A stretch of 64,000 nucleotides of DNA, from the NCBI GenBank assembly GCA_009773635.1, contig WSYC01000008.1, positions 20,645 to 84,644 of the forward strand, read 5' to 3'. The notes beneath the pieces were generated by a model. It did not search any database. It was not told the origin of the DNA and was given only the letters and a program-made list of their open reading frames with translations. Origin of the DNA: Beijerinckiaceae bacterium. Its GTDB lineage: Bacteria; Pseudomonadota; Alphaproteobacteria; Rhizobiales; Beijerinckiaceae. Each line of letters begins with the position of its first letter. The stretch's first letter is position 1. Shown piece after piece: positions 37,705 through 45,461 of this stretch. A program made the translations under genes and the position numbers.

Positions 37705-38159
37705 TGCATGCAAGTGGTGCACTCGTCTGCCGCAACGCGTGCAAGACAGACCTTGAAGCCATCCTCCGGCTTTATTCTCAGCTGAGCAGCAACAACCCCG
37801 ATGTGCCCGAGGTGCTGGCGCAAAAGCGTTTCGATAAAATGCTCGACATGCTGGGTCTTTATTTCGGTGTCGGGGAAATCGAGGGACGTGTTGTGACTAC
37901 GGCTGTGCTCCTGCTGGTGCCAAACCTGACGCGCGGCGCGCGTCCTTTCGGTGTGATCGAGAATGTTGTCACCGATGCAGCCATGCGCGGCAACGGCTTC
38001 GGAAAAACGTTGATCCAGTATCTTCTGGAACGGGCCCGGTACGCCGACGCTTACAAAGTCATGCTCATGACAGGGCGCACGGAAGACAACGTGCTTCATT
38101 TCTACGAGAGTTGCGGTTTTACTCGGGGAACGAAGACCGCTTTTGAAGTGCGCTTCTAA
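37704..38159 (+). CDS. GNAT family N-acetyltransferase
   Basis: A 151-residue acyl-CoA-dependent N-acetyltransferase. It has the GNAT motif A, VIENVVTDAAMRGNGFGKTL (acetyl-CoA loop RGNGFG), and the C-terminal VMLMTGRTEDNVLHFYESCG motif B. The substrate is unknown. The ATG at 37704 shares bases with the stop of the preceding gene, so translation is coupled; a GTG lies one codon earlier. The stop is directly adjacent to that of the minus-strand LysE gene. Confidence 0.9.
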   Translation: MHASGALVCRNACKTDLEAILRLYSQLSSNNPDVPEVLAQKRFDKMLDMLGLYFGVGEIEGRVVTTAVLLLVPNLTRGARPFGVIENVVTDAAMRGNGFGKTLIQYLLERARYADAYKVMLMTGRTEDNVLHFYESCGFTRGTKTAFEVRF

Positions 38160-38774
38160 CTACCCCCGCGTCGCCGTCACCACGCCTGCGCCGATCAGCA
38201 GCGCGCCGCCGGTGCGGTTGAACGTGCGGATCGCGGATGGCTGGCGGAACAGGGTCCGCGCTTTCGAGGCCACCAGCGCGTAACCAAAGGCGTTGAGGAA
38301 GGCGAGGACGAGGAAGGTCGTCTCGAAAATCACCATCTGCGGCAGCAGCGGCGCGTTCGTATCGAGAAATTGCGGCAGGAACGCCACGAAGAACGTGATA
38401 CTTTTCGGGTTGAGCGCCGTGATCAGCCAGGCGTGCGCCAGCATCTTGAGCCGCGACGTCGCCTCGGTGTTGGCGCGCGCCTCGAAGGTGCCGCCAGCGC
38501 GGAACAGTTTTATCCCGAGCCAGATCAGGTAGGCCGCGCCGCACCACTTGAGCACGGTGAACACGGTCGCCGATGCCATCAGCAGCGCGCCGATGCCGAG
38601 CATCGAGAGCGTCATCGCGGTGAAATCACCGAGCGCGACCCCCGCCGCCATCGGCAGCGCGACGCGCCAGCCCTGTCCGAGGGCGTAGGAAATCACCAGG
38701 AGGATCGTCGGGCCGGGGATCAGCAGCAGGACGACGGAGGCGGCGGAAAAGGCGAGCCAGGTTTCGAAGGACAC
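38160..38774 (-). CDS. LysE/RhtB family exporter (second copy)
   Basis: A 204-residue inner-membrane exporter with six helices. Family markers are VVLLLIPGPTILLVISYALG near the N-terminus and ALNPKSITFFVAFLPQFL. The long frame runs upstream to 39167 without similarity to the family; the GTG at 38774, with GGAG 7 bp upstream, gives VSFETWLAFSAAS and normal length. It is a divergent paralogue of the exporter at 20953-21594. Confidence 0.9.
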   Translation of the reverse strand: MSFETWLAFSAASVVLLLIPGPTILLVISYALGQGWRVALPMAAGVALGDFTAMTLSMLGIGALLMASATVFTVLKWCGAAYLIWLGIKLFRAGGTFEARANTEATSRLKMLAHAWLITALNPKSITFFVAFLPQFLDTNAPLLPQMVIFETTFLVLAFLNAFGYALVASKARTLFRQPSAIRTFNRTGGALLIGAGVVTATRG

Positions 38775-39181
38775 GGGCGAACTCCAGAATGAGCCCTGAG
38801 CCAGCCATGAGAAAGCGGCGCTGTCCAGCTCTCCGTTGTGATTGCCCTCGCCTTGACCTTCCCGCTCGTTCGCTGTAATCACCGCGCTCCAATCAGGTGA
38901 GATCGTCTTGATCCGCCGACCCGAGGTTCGCCCCGGGAGGTCAACGCCCGACAGCGCGATGCGCCCTCGGGCGCGAAATCGTTTGGAACAACGCGGGCCA
39001 ACCAGCCTGCGCCCTGCCGGAAGCCCTTGGGCTGAAGGCAAGGAGCAACGCGACGCCGAGCTTATGCGAGGGAAGCCCGGCGCAGCCGGACACGAAGAAA
39101 CCTCCCCGGAGGGGTAGGAGCAATGCGACGCCGAGCAGGAAGCGACAGCTTCCGTTGCGAGGGTCAAAAGGGAAAAAAGAT
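38775..39181. other. 407-bp non-coding region between lysE-like and ffh genes, with short direct repeats
   Basis: No convincing gene is seen. The right half carries an imperfect 20-bp direct repeat beginning AGGAGCAA and ending GCGACGCCGAG at 39041-39060 and 39116-39135 (one mismatch, 75 bp apart), and a small CCTCC/GGAGG hairpin between them. It must contain the promoter of the ffh operon and of the divergent exporter. I searched by eye for a 4.5S-type SRP RNA because ffh is next door, and did not find its conserved tetraloop and asymmetric loop. Confidence 0.5.
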
Positions 39182-40753
39182 ATGTTCGAGGGCCTTTCGG
39201 GTCGTCTTTCCGGCATTCTCGACAAACTCACGCGCCGCGGTGCGCTGAGCGAGGCGGATGTTGCCGAGGCGATGCGCGAGGTGCGCCGGGCGCTGCTCGA
39301 GGCCGATGTCGCACTCGATGTTGTCCGCGATTTCACCGAGAAGGTGCGCGCCCGCGCGGTTGGCGCGAATGTCGTCAAGTCGGTCACCCCCGGCCAGATG
39401 GTCGTCAAGATCGTCAACGATGAGCTTGTCGCGATGCTCGGCTCGGATGCCGATCCGATCAGCCTGCAGGCGACCCCGCCGGTCGGCATTCTCATGGTCG
39501 GCCTGCAAGGCTCCGGTAAAACCACGACCACCGCGAAAATCGCCAGACGCCTCACCAACCGGGACAAGAAAAAGGTCCTGATGGCCTCGCTCGATACGCG
39601 CCGTCCGGCCGCGATGGAGCAGCTGGCGGTTCTGGGCCGCGACAACGGCATTGATGTTTTGCCCATCGTCGCCGGCCAGAACGCCATCGAGATTTCACGC
39701 CGCGCTGAACAAGCTGCGCGTCTCGGCGGCTATGATGTCGTGATCTTCGATACCGCCGGCCGCGTCACGCTCGATGACGAGCTGATGGAGGAGGTTGTCC
39801 GCGTCAAGGCCGCGATCGGCCCGCATGAGGTGCTGCTGGTGGCGGATGCGCTCACCGGTCAGGACGCGGTGAATACCGCCCGCGCCTTCGATGGCCGCGT
39901 CGGCATCACCGGCATCGTGCTGACCCGCGTCGATGGCGACGGGCGCGGCGGTGCGGCGCTCTCGATGCGCGCGGTGACCGGCAAGCCGATCAAGCTCATC
40001 GGCATGGGCGAGAAGATGGATGCGCTGGAGGATTTCCATCCCTCGCGCATCGCCAACCGCATCCTCGGCATGGGCGATATCGTCAGCCTCGTCGAGAAGG
40101 CCGCGGCGAACATCGATCAGGAAAAAGCGCTGGCGATGGCCGAGCGCATGAAGAAGGGCAAGTTCGACCTTTCGGACCTGCGCGATCAGCTCAAGCAGAT
40201 GGAAAAACTCGGCGGCCTTGGCGGCCTCATGGGCATGCTGCCGGGTGTTGCGAAGGCCAAGGGCCAGATGGAAGCCGCTGGCGTCAACGACAAGATGATC
40301 GCACGGCAGGTGGCCATCGTGAATTCGATGACCCCCACTGAGCGCGCCAACCCGGATATCCTCAAGCATTCCAGAAAGAAGCGCATCGCGGCGGGTTCGG
40401 GCACCTCGGCGGAGGAGATCAACAAGCTCCTCAAGATGCATCGCGGCATGGCCGACATGATGAAGGCTGTCGGCAAGGGCGGAAAAGGATTGGGCGGACG
40501 CGGGCCGATGGCGGGGCTGGCGAATATGTTCGGGATGGGTGGCGGCATGCCGGATCTCTCGAAGCTTCCGCCTCCGGGTGCGGGCGGTGGCATGTCCACC
40601 GATGCCATCGCCGAGGCGCAGAAGCAGCTTGAGAAGCTTCAGGGGCCGGGTGGCGCGAAGCTGCCGGGTCTTCCGGGCCTCGGCAAGGGGCTTCCGGGCC
40701 TTGGCGGCCTGCCGGGGCTGGGCGGGTTTAACCCGTTCGGGAAGAAGAAATGA
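39182..40753 (+). CDS. ffh: Signal recognition particle protein Ffh
   Basis: The SRP54 GTPase that binds signal sequences of nascent membrane proteins. The 523-residue protein has the N domain (MFEGLSGRLSGILDKLTRRG), G domain with GLQGSGKTTTTAKIA, DTRRPAAMEQL, DTAGR and TRVDGDGRGG, and an M domain with methionine-rich helices and the SRP RNA-binding NSMTPTERANPDILKHSRKKR segment. The C-terminal 100 residues are unusually rich in Gly, Pro, Leu and Met, with short repeats of GLPGLGG. ATG 39182 is the family start. It overlaps the NIPSNAP gene by 4 bp. Confidence 0.97.
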   Translation: MFEGLSGRLSGILDKLTRRGALSEADVAEAMREVRRALLEADVALDVVRDFTEKVRARAVGANVVKSVTPGQMVVKIVNDELVAMLGSDADPISLQATPPVGILMVGLQGSGKTTTTAKIARRLTNRDKKKVLMASLDTRRPAAMEQLAVLGRDNGIDVLPIVAGQNAIEISRRAEQAARLGGYDVVIFDTAGRVTLDDELMEEVVRVKAAIGPHEVLLVADALTGQDAVNTARAFDGRVGITGIVLTRVDGDGRGGAALSMRAVTGKPIKLIGMGEKMDALEDFHPSRIANRILGMGDIVSLVEKAAANIDQEKALAMAERMKKGKFDLSDLRDQLKQMEKLGGLGGLMGMLPGVAKAKGQMEAAGVNDKMIARQVAIVNSMTPTERANPDILKHSRKKRIAAGSGTSAEEINKLLKMHRGMADMMKAVGKGGKGLGGRGPMAGLANMFGMGGGMPDLSKLPPPGAGGGMSTDAIAEAQKQLEKLQGPGGAKLPGLPGLGKGLPGLGGLPGLGGFNPFGKKK

Positions 40754-41067
40754 GCGGCACCATGGTCACTTGCTACCTCAAATATATCATTGATCCCTAC
40801 AAACTCGCCGAGTTCGAGGAATATGGCCGGATGTGGATCCCGCTGGTCGAGAAACTTGGTGGCAAGCATCACGGATATTTTCTTCCCTCTGAGGGCGCCA
40901 GCAATGTTGCTCTCGCGCTTTTCAGTTTCGAAGGCCTTGCCGCTTACGAGGAATATCGCCGCAAGATGGCGGTTGATCCCGAATGCAACGCTGCGATCGC
41001 CTTTGCCGAGCGGACGCGCTGCATCCTGAGTTACGAGCGCAGCTTCATGCGCCCCGTATTTTCCTGA
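40750..41067 (+). CDS. NIPSNAP family protein
   Basis: A 105-residue dimeric alpha/beta-barrel protein of the NIPSNAP family (Dabb-like fold), with the typical YLKYIIDPYKLAEFEEYGRM start and GGKHHGYFLPSEG middle. Function in bacteria is unknown. It is coupled to ffh by an ATGA overlap and precedes rpsP by 30 bp, so it is part of the SRP-ribosome operon. This insertion is seen in related alphaproteobacteria. Confidence 0.88.
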   Translation: MSGTMVTCYLKYIIDPYKLAEFEEYGRMWIPLVEKLGGKHHGYFLPSEGASNVALALFSFEGLAAYEEYRRKMAVDPECNAAIAFAERTRCILSYERSFMRPVFS

Positions 41068-41097
41068 ACTTCTGTCTCACTGAAAGGAACCTGAACC

Positions 41098-41454
41098 ATG
41101 TCTATCAAAATTCGTCTCGCCCGTGGTGGTGCCAAGAAGCGCCCGGTTTATCGTATCGTCGTGGCCGATGCCCGCGCCCCGCGTGATGGCCGCTTCCTCG
41201 AGAAGCTCGGGACCTATAACCCGATGCTGCCGAAGGAATCCGGTACCCGCGTCGTGCTCGATCTCGAGAAGGCCAAGGCCTGGCTCGCCAAGGGTGCGCA
41301 GCCGACCGATCGCGTCGCCCGCTTCCTCGATGCCGCCGGCGTCCTGAAGCGTGAAGCCCGCAACAACCCGAAGGCCGCCGAACCCGGCAAGAAGGCTGTG
41401 GAGCGCGCTGCCGAGAAGGCCAAGAAGGCCGGCGAAGCCGCCGCTGCCGAGTAA
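41098..41454 (+). CDS. rpsP: 30S ribosomal protein S16
   Basis: A ribosomal protein of the 30S body. The N-terminal 80 residues ([20 protein letters not shown], then [16 protein letters not shown]) are canonical. The 118-residue length exceeds the roughly 82 residues of E. coli S16 because of a Lys/Ala-rich, low-complexity tail, common in alphaproteobacteria. AAAGGAACC lies 6-8 bp before the ATG. Confidence 0.98.
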   Translation: MSIKIRLARGGAKKRPVYRIVVADARAPRDGRFLEKLGTYNPMLPKESGTRVVLDLEKAKAWLAKGAQPTDRVARFLDAAGVLKREARNNPKAAEPGKKAVERAAEKAKKAGEAAAAE

Positions 41455-41463
41455 GGCTCCATC

Positions 41464-41542
41464 GTCATGGCCGGGTTTAGCCCGGCCATCCACGACTAAC
41501 ATAGGAGAAAGTCATGGATGCTCGGGCCAAGCCCGAGCATGA
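41464..41542. repeat. Pair of palindromic REP-like units between rpsP and rimM
   Basis: Two hairpins occupy the 109-bp gap: ATGGCCGGG (41467-41475) / CCCGGCCAT (41481-41489), and a perfect 10-bp stem ATGCTCGGGC (41518-41527) / GCCCGAGCAT (41531-41540). Both are bordered by GTCATG- or CATGAC-type sequence, so the block resembles a two-REP mosaic element as known in Hyphomicrobiales. It lies inside the operon and could affect mRNA stability or the relative expression of rpsP and rimM. Confidence 0.7.
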
Positions 41543-41563
41543 CGCGTTTGAGGAGCACGACCT

Positions 41564-42157
41564 ATGAAAAAACCCCGCAAGCCGAAACCATCCACCACCA
41601 TGCCCCCGCCCGAGCGGCGGCTGGTGATGTGCGTCATCGGTGCGCCGCACGGCGTGCGCGGGGAATGCCGTGTTAAAAGCTTCACCGGCGATCCCATGGC
41701 GATCGCGGATTACGGTACGCTGTTTTCCGCCGATGGCCGGGTTTTCGAGATCGACGATGGCCGCTTCCTCAAGGATGACATGCTCGTCGTGAAGTTCGCT
41801 GGCATGAATGATCGCGACGAGATCGCCAAGCTCACCGGCACCGAGCTTTTCGTCGACCGTGCCAACCTGCCGGAGACCGACGAGGAAGACGAATTCTACC
41901 ACGCTGATCTCATCGGGCTTGAGGCGGTGGATGCCGAGGGCACCGTGATCGGCACCATCCATGTGATCCAGAATTTCGGCGCGGGCGATATCATCGAACT
42001 CAGGCCCGCTGAGGGCGGCGCGACCTGGTTTCTGCCCTTCACCAAAGCGGCCGTGCCCAAGGTCGACCTTCTGGCAAGGCGCATCCTGATCGATCCGGTG
42101 TTCCTCGCCAAGCCGGAACCGGCAAAGGCCAAGCCCGCAGATGAGCCCGGGGACTGA
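41564..42157 (+). CDS. rimM: Ribosome maturation factor RimM
   Basis: Binds S19 and helps 30S head maturation. The 197-residue protein has the N-terminal RimM barrel ([20 protein letters not shown]) and a C-terminal PRC-barrel ([19 protein letters not shown], then [11 protein letters not shown]). The C-terminal [15 protein letters not shown] tail and the basic N-terminal KKPRKPKP are extensions beyond the core. ATG 41564 has GAGGAGCACG upstream. trmD begins two bases after its stop. Confidence 0.96.
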   Translation: MKKPRKPKPSTTMPPPERRLVMCVIGAPHGVRGECRVKSFTGDPMAIADYGTLFSADGRVFEIDDGRFLKDDMLVVKFAGMNDRDEIAKLTGTELFVDRANLPETDEEDEFYHADLIGLEAVDAEGTVIGTIHVIQNFGAGDIIELRPAEGGATWFLPFTKAAVPKVDLLARRILIDPVFLAKPEPAKAKPADEPGD

Positions 42158-42159
42158 GC

Positions 42160-42912
42160 GTGGCCGGCTTTTCCGCCACGGTCCTCACGCTGATGCCGGA
42201 GATGTTTCCGGGCACGCTCAAGCAATCGCTCGCCGGGGATGCGCTCGAGCGCGGCCTCTGGTCGCTGGCGGTGAAGGATATCCGCGATCACGGCATCGGA
42301 CGGCATCGGACAGTCGATGATACGCCGGCTGGCGGTGGCCCCGGCATGGTGATCCGTGCCGACGTGCTGGCGGCGGCGGTCGATGCCGCCATCCCCGCCG
42401 ATGACCCGCGCCCGCGCTATCTGATGTCGCCGCGTGGCCGCGTGTTCACGCAAGCCGAGGCGCGCAAGCTCGCCACGGGGCCGGGCGTTATTCTTGTCTG
42501 TGGCCGTTTTGAGGGCATCGACGAGCGGATCATTGCCGGCCGCGGCTTCGAGGAAATTTCCATCGGCGACTACGTGCTCTCGGGCGGGGAGCTCGCCGCG
42601 CAGGTCATCCTGGATGCAATCATCCGCCTCATCCCCGGCGTCATGGGCGGAGAAGGCTCGGACTTTGAGGAAAGCCACGAGCACGGCCTGCTCGAATACC
42701 CGCAATATACCCGCCCGCGTGAATGGGAAGGGCAGGAGATCCCGGAGGTGCTCCTCTCCGGCAACCACGCGGCGATCGCCCGCTGGCGGCGGGAGGAGGC
42801 CGAGCGCCTGACGCGGGAACGCCGGCCCGATCTTGCGGCGAAAATCCCGCCCGCGCCGGCAAAGGCGGCCAAAAAGCGCCCGCGCGCGGAAATTCCGCCC
42901 GCCGAGGGGTGA
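42160..42912 (+). CDS. trmD: tRNA (guanine-37-N1)-methyltransferase TrmD
   Basis: A SPOUT-class enzyme that makes m1G37 to prevent frameshifting. It has [17 protein letters not shown] at the N-terminus, [15 protein letters not shown], the trefoil-knot SAM site [14 protein letters not shown] and [15 protein letters not shown], and LEYPQYTRP. Initiation is at GTG 42160, two bases after the rimM stop, implying coupling. The C-terminal 30 residues are a basic Pro/Ala-rich extension. A chance-looking duplication CGGCATCGGA occurs at 42291-42310 but the encoded [11 protein letters not shown] is normal for the family. Confidence 0.97.
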   Translation: MAGFSATVLTLMPEMFPGTLKQSLAGDALERGLWSLAVKDIRDHGIGRHRTVDDTPAGGGPGMVIRADVLAAAVDAAIPADDPRPRYLMSPRGRVFTQAEARKLATGPGVILVCGRFEGIDERIIAGRGFEEISIGDYVLSGGELAAQVILDAIIRLIPGVMGGEGSDFEESHEHGLLEYPQYTRPREWEGQEIPEVLLSGNHAAIARWRREEAERLTRERRPDLAAKIPPAPAKAAKKRPRAEIPPAEG

Positions 42913-42984
42913 CAAGCGCGGCGTTCTCGTGTATCGCCCGCGCTCAACTCAAAACAGCGTGTCCAAACGCTCGTCCTCGAAGGC

Positions 42985-43028
42985 GTTTTCAAGCGAAGTG
43001 GTTCCCGGTTCGCGTGAAGAAAAGGCCA
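42985..43028. repeat. 44-bp palindromic element related to the one at 8442-8485
   Basis: It starts GCGTTTTC and ends GAAAAGGC around GAAGTGG and CCGGTTCGCG, with the same length and layout as the 44-bp core at 8442-8485 (GCATTTTC...GAAAATGC). It lies in the 193-bp gap between trmD and rplS. The flanking TAGAGC/GCTCTA ends of the other copy are not present. Confidence 0.65.
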
Positions 43029-43105
43029 GAAATTGAGACCCTGAGCGGTTGATCCGGTTTTACCGGAGCGACAGTCAGGGAGACGAAACGGAAAAGGTTT
43101 TAACG

Positions 43106-43489
43106 ATGGATATCCTCCAGACTCTGGAAAAAGAAGAAGCCGCGCGCGTTCTCGGCGAAAAGTCGATCCCGGAATTCGCACCCGGCGATACCGTGATCGT
43201 CAACGTCAAGGTCAAGGAAGGCGAGCGCAGCCGCGTTCAGGCCTATGAAGGCGTCTGCATCGCCCGCAATGGTGGCGGTCTCAACGAGAGCTTCACGGTC
43301 CGCAAGATTTCGTATGGCGAAGGTGTCGAGCGCGTGTTCCCGCTCTACTCGCCCAATATCGACAGCATCAAGGTTGTCCGCCGCGGCAAGGTGCGTCGCG
43401 CCAAGCTTTATTACCTGCGTGATCGTCGTGGCAAGTCGGCGCGTATCGCCGAGCGCACGGACCGCCGGCTGGACGAGAAGAAGGCCTGA
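43106..43489 (+). CDS. rplS: 50S ribosomal protein L19
   Basis: A ribosomal protein at the subunit interface. The 127-residue product shows [40 protein letters not shown] and [15 protein letters not shown], canonical for L19. The frame opens at 43049, but ATG 43106 ([12 protein letters not shown]) is the usual start. Last gene of the ffh-rplS operon, followed by a strong terminator. The 193-bp gap after trmD may contain a separate promoter. Confidence 0.97.
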   Translation: MDILQTLEKEEAARVLGEKSIPEFAPGDTVIVNVKVKEGERSRVQAYEGVCIARNGGGLNESFTVRKISYGEGVERVFPLYSPNIDSIKVVRRGKVRRAKLYYLRDRRGKSARIAERTDRRLDEKKA

Positions 43490-43511
43490 GGCCTCCTCGC
43501 GACAAAAACAG

Positions 43512-43538
43512 AAGGCGACCTTCAGGTCGCCTTTTTTG
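43512..43538 (+). terminator. Terminator of the ffh-rplS operon
   Basis: A perfect 9-bp stem AAGGCGACC (43512-43520) / GGTCGCCTT (43525-43533) with a TTCA loop is followed by TTTTG. It lies 23 bp after the rplS stop. Confidence 0.92.
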
Positions 43539-43614
43539 TTGCGGGCTGCCAACTTGCGGGCAACAAAAAGCCCGCCACGGAAACGCCGCAGCAGGCTGAA
43601 GAGAGCCGTCGCGA

Positions 43615-43719
43615 TCAGCCCTTGCGGGTGATCGGGGCCTTTTCCGGCGCGGTGGCGCAGGCAACGGCAGCGCTGGCGAGCAGCGTCATCAGCAATACTT
43701 TGGCAATCGTCTTGGTCAT
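43615..43719 (-). CDS. 34-residue putative lipoprotein (entericidin-like size)
   Basis: A short gene encoding a lipoprotein-type signal (MTKTIAKVLLMTLLASAAVA) followed by Cys21 in an AVAC lipobox and only 13 further residues (ATAPEKAPITRKG). A strong ribosome site (GGAGAAG, 7 bp before ATG 43719) supports translation. The lipobox is acceptable though it has Ala rather than Leu at -3. It resembles the tiny cell-envelope lipoproteins of the entericidin type in size and layout, without clear sequence identity. Convergent with rplS and divergent from hmgA. Confidence 0.65.
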   Translation of the reverse strand: MTKTIAKVLLMTLLASAAVACATAPEKAPITRKG

Positions 43720-43835
43720 CGAGCTTCTCCGGTGTTCACGTGCAGGATCACGCGAGCGCAAGTTGTCGTTGAGTCGGTTAACAGTGTCTATTCCAAGTGT
43801 TGCATAAAAGCGTCGAATGCGGCTGTCTTGTGATA

Positions 43836-43857
43836 ATTGTTGTTCGTTTGCAACAAT
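43836..43857. promoter_or_regulatory. Inverted repeat upstream of hmgA (distal)
   Basis: ATTGTTG (43836-43842) and CAACAAT (43851-43857) flank an 8-bp spacer in the AT-rich 311-bp region between the small lipoprotein gene and hmgA. It could be an operator for either divergent gene. Confidence 0.4.
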
Positions 43858-43897
43858 TTGAGCGCTTTCCTGCCCGATTGTCGGTTGGATGTAAATA

Positions 43898-43911
43898 GTT
43901 GCAAATGCAAC
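43898..43911. promoter_or_regulatory. Perfect palindrome upstream of hmgA (proximal)
   Basis: GTTGCAAATGCAAC is a 14-bp inverted repeat (6-bp arms, AA centre) about 120 bp before the hmgA start. Together with the distal repeat 41 bp away it suggests a two-site operator. Homogentisate genes are often controlled by MarR- or IclR-type repressors; none is encoded in the window near it. Confidence 0.45.
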
Positions 43912-44030
43912 GAATTGGCTTACCATTACCGCTCGATCTGACAAACTGGCAGCAGAAGATCGGTATGCTCACGGCCCCGATCGCCATCCGGCCCGGACGC
44001 CGGGAAGAACCAGAGCAAGGGAGCAGCGCC

Positions 44031-45398
44031 ATGAATGTGCATTCAAAGGCGGGCACGGCCGCCGGTGCCAAGCTGACCGTTGAAGCCAAGCTGAGCTACA
44101 TGACCGGCTTCGGCAATTCCTTCGAGACCGAAGCCCTGCCGGATGCGCTGCCGGTGGGCCGCAATTCGCCGCAGAAGTGCAATTACGGGCTTTATGCCGA
44201 GCAGCTCTCCGGCTCGCCCTTCACCGCGCCGCGCTCCACGAACGAGCGGTCATGGCTCTATCGCATTGCGCCGGGCGTGAAGCACCAGGCACGCTACACC
44301 AGGACGGACCCCGGCCTGATCCGCACGGCACCGAACCGTGAGGAGAGCGACCTGCCGATCGGGCAGATGCGCTGGATGCCGATTCCCATTCCGCAGGAAA
44401 AGCTCAATTTCCGCACCGGGCTCCACACCATGATCACGGCGGGCGATGCCGAGGGGCAGGCTGGCATGGCCGCGCATATCGCGCTGGTCACGGAATCCAT
44501 GGTCGACGAATATTTCTTCAATTCCGACGGCGAGCTGATGGTGATCGCGCAGCAGGGCAATTTGCGCTTCTGCACGGAGTTCGGCATCATCGAGATCGAG
44601 CCGGGAGAAGTCTGCGTCATCCCGCGCGGCGTGATCTTCCGCTGCGAGCTGGTGGATGGCCCGGCGCGCGCCTATGTCTGCGAGAATTACGGCGGCGCGC
44701 TGACGCTGCCCGAACGCGGTCCGATCGGCGCGAACTGCCTTGCCAATGCCCGCGACTTCAAGGCCCCGGTGGCGGCCTACGAGGATATCCAGCGCCCCGG
44801 CAAGCTCTACGTCAAATGGTGCGGCGAGATGTTCGTGACCGAACTTCTCGCCTCGCCGCTCGATGTCATCGCCTGGCACGGCAACTACTACCCCTACAAA
44901 TATGACCTCAGGCATTATTCGCCCGTCGGTGCGATCGCCTTCGACCACCCGGACCCCTCGATCTTCACGGTGCTGACATCGCCCTCGGGCGAGGTCGGGA
45001 CGGCGAACATCGATTTCGTGATCTTTCCTGAGCGCTGGATGGTGGCGGAGAACACCTTCCGCCCGCCGTGGTATCACCGCAATATCATGAGCGAGTTCAT
45101 GGGGCTGATCTACGGCGTCTATGACGCCAAGCCCGAGGGCTTCGTGCCGGGCGGGATGAGCCTGCACAACATGATGCTGCCGCACGGGCCGGATGCGCCG
45201 GCTTTCGAGAAGGCCTCGAGCGAGCCGATGGTGCCGCACAAGCAGGTTGGCACCATGGCGTTCATGCTGGAAACACGGCTGCCGCAGCGGCTCACCGCCT
45301 ATGCCTCGACCTTGAAGGCGATCGACGAGAAGTATCTCGATTGCTGGGGCGGGCTGAAGCGCCGGTTTGATCCGACAAGCAAGACACCGAAGTGGTGA
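44031..45398 (+). CDS. hmgA: Homogentisate 1,2-dioxygenase
   Basis: Opens the ring of homogentisate in tyrosine and phenylalanine breakdown to give maleylacetoacetate. The 455-residue enzyme has [19 protein letters not shown] at the N-terminus and the iron site in [18 protein letters not shown] (His and Glu ligands six residues apart) with the later MLPHGPD histidine. [14 protein letters not shown] is also typical. The frame opens at 43899, but ATG 44031 with AAGGGAG upstream gives the family length. The other tyrosine-pathway genes are not adjacent; a small FAH-family gene is 12 kb away. Confidence 0.97.
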   Translation: MNVHSKAGTAAGAKLTVEAKLSYMTGFGNSFETEALPDALPVGRNSPQKCNYGLYAEQLSGSPFTAPRSTNERSWLYRIAPGVKHQARYTRTDPGLIRTAPNREESDLPIGQMRWMPIPIPQEKLNFRTGLHTMITAGDAEGQAGMAAHIALVTESMVDEYFFNSDGELMVIAQQGNLRFCTEFGIIEIEPGEVCVIPRGVIFRCELVDGPARAYVCENYGGALTLPERGPIGANCLANARDFKAPVAAYEDIQRPGKLYVKWCGEMFVTELLASPLDVIAWHGNYYPYKYDLRHYSPVGAIAFDHPDPSIFTVLTSPSGEVGTANIDFVIFPERWMVAENTFRPPWYHRNIMSEFMGLIYGVYDAKPEGFVPGGMSLHNMMLPHGPDAPAFEKASSEPMVPHKQVGTMAFMLETRLPQRLTAYASTLKAIDEKYLDCWGGLKRRFDPTSKTPKW

Positions 45399-45415
45399 TC
45401 GTGCCGAACTGAAAG

Positions 45416-45442
45416 AAGGCCGGCATTGCAGCCGGCCGTTTT
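45416..45442. terminator. Bidirectional terminator between hmgA and the TadG-like gene
   Basis: GGCCGGC (45418-45424) / GCCGGCC (45431-45437) with an ATTGCA loop is flanked by GTTTTC on the plus side and by a T-rich TTCTTTC on the minus side. It lies between convergent stops at 45398 and 45462. Confidence 0.8.
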
Positions 45443-45461
45443 CAGGGACGGACGATGTGGT

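Noticed and set aside
38775-39167. 131-residue N-terminal extension of the second LysE exporter
   Set aside because: The extension is Arg/Ser/Pro-rich and lies before the first membrane helix; GTG 38774 with a good ribosome site gives normal family length.
38775-39181. 4.5S/SRP RNA gene next to ffh
   Set aside because: The conserved apical tetraloop and asymmetric loop sequence of SRP RNA are not present; only short direct repeats are seen.
42291-42310. 10-bp tandem duplication CGGCATCGGA in trmD as a possible mutation
   Set aside because: The encoded [11 protein letters not shown] segment matches the normal TrmD pattern in length and sequence, so it is coincidence or an old event without effect.
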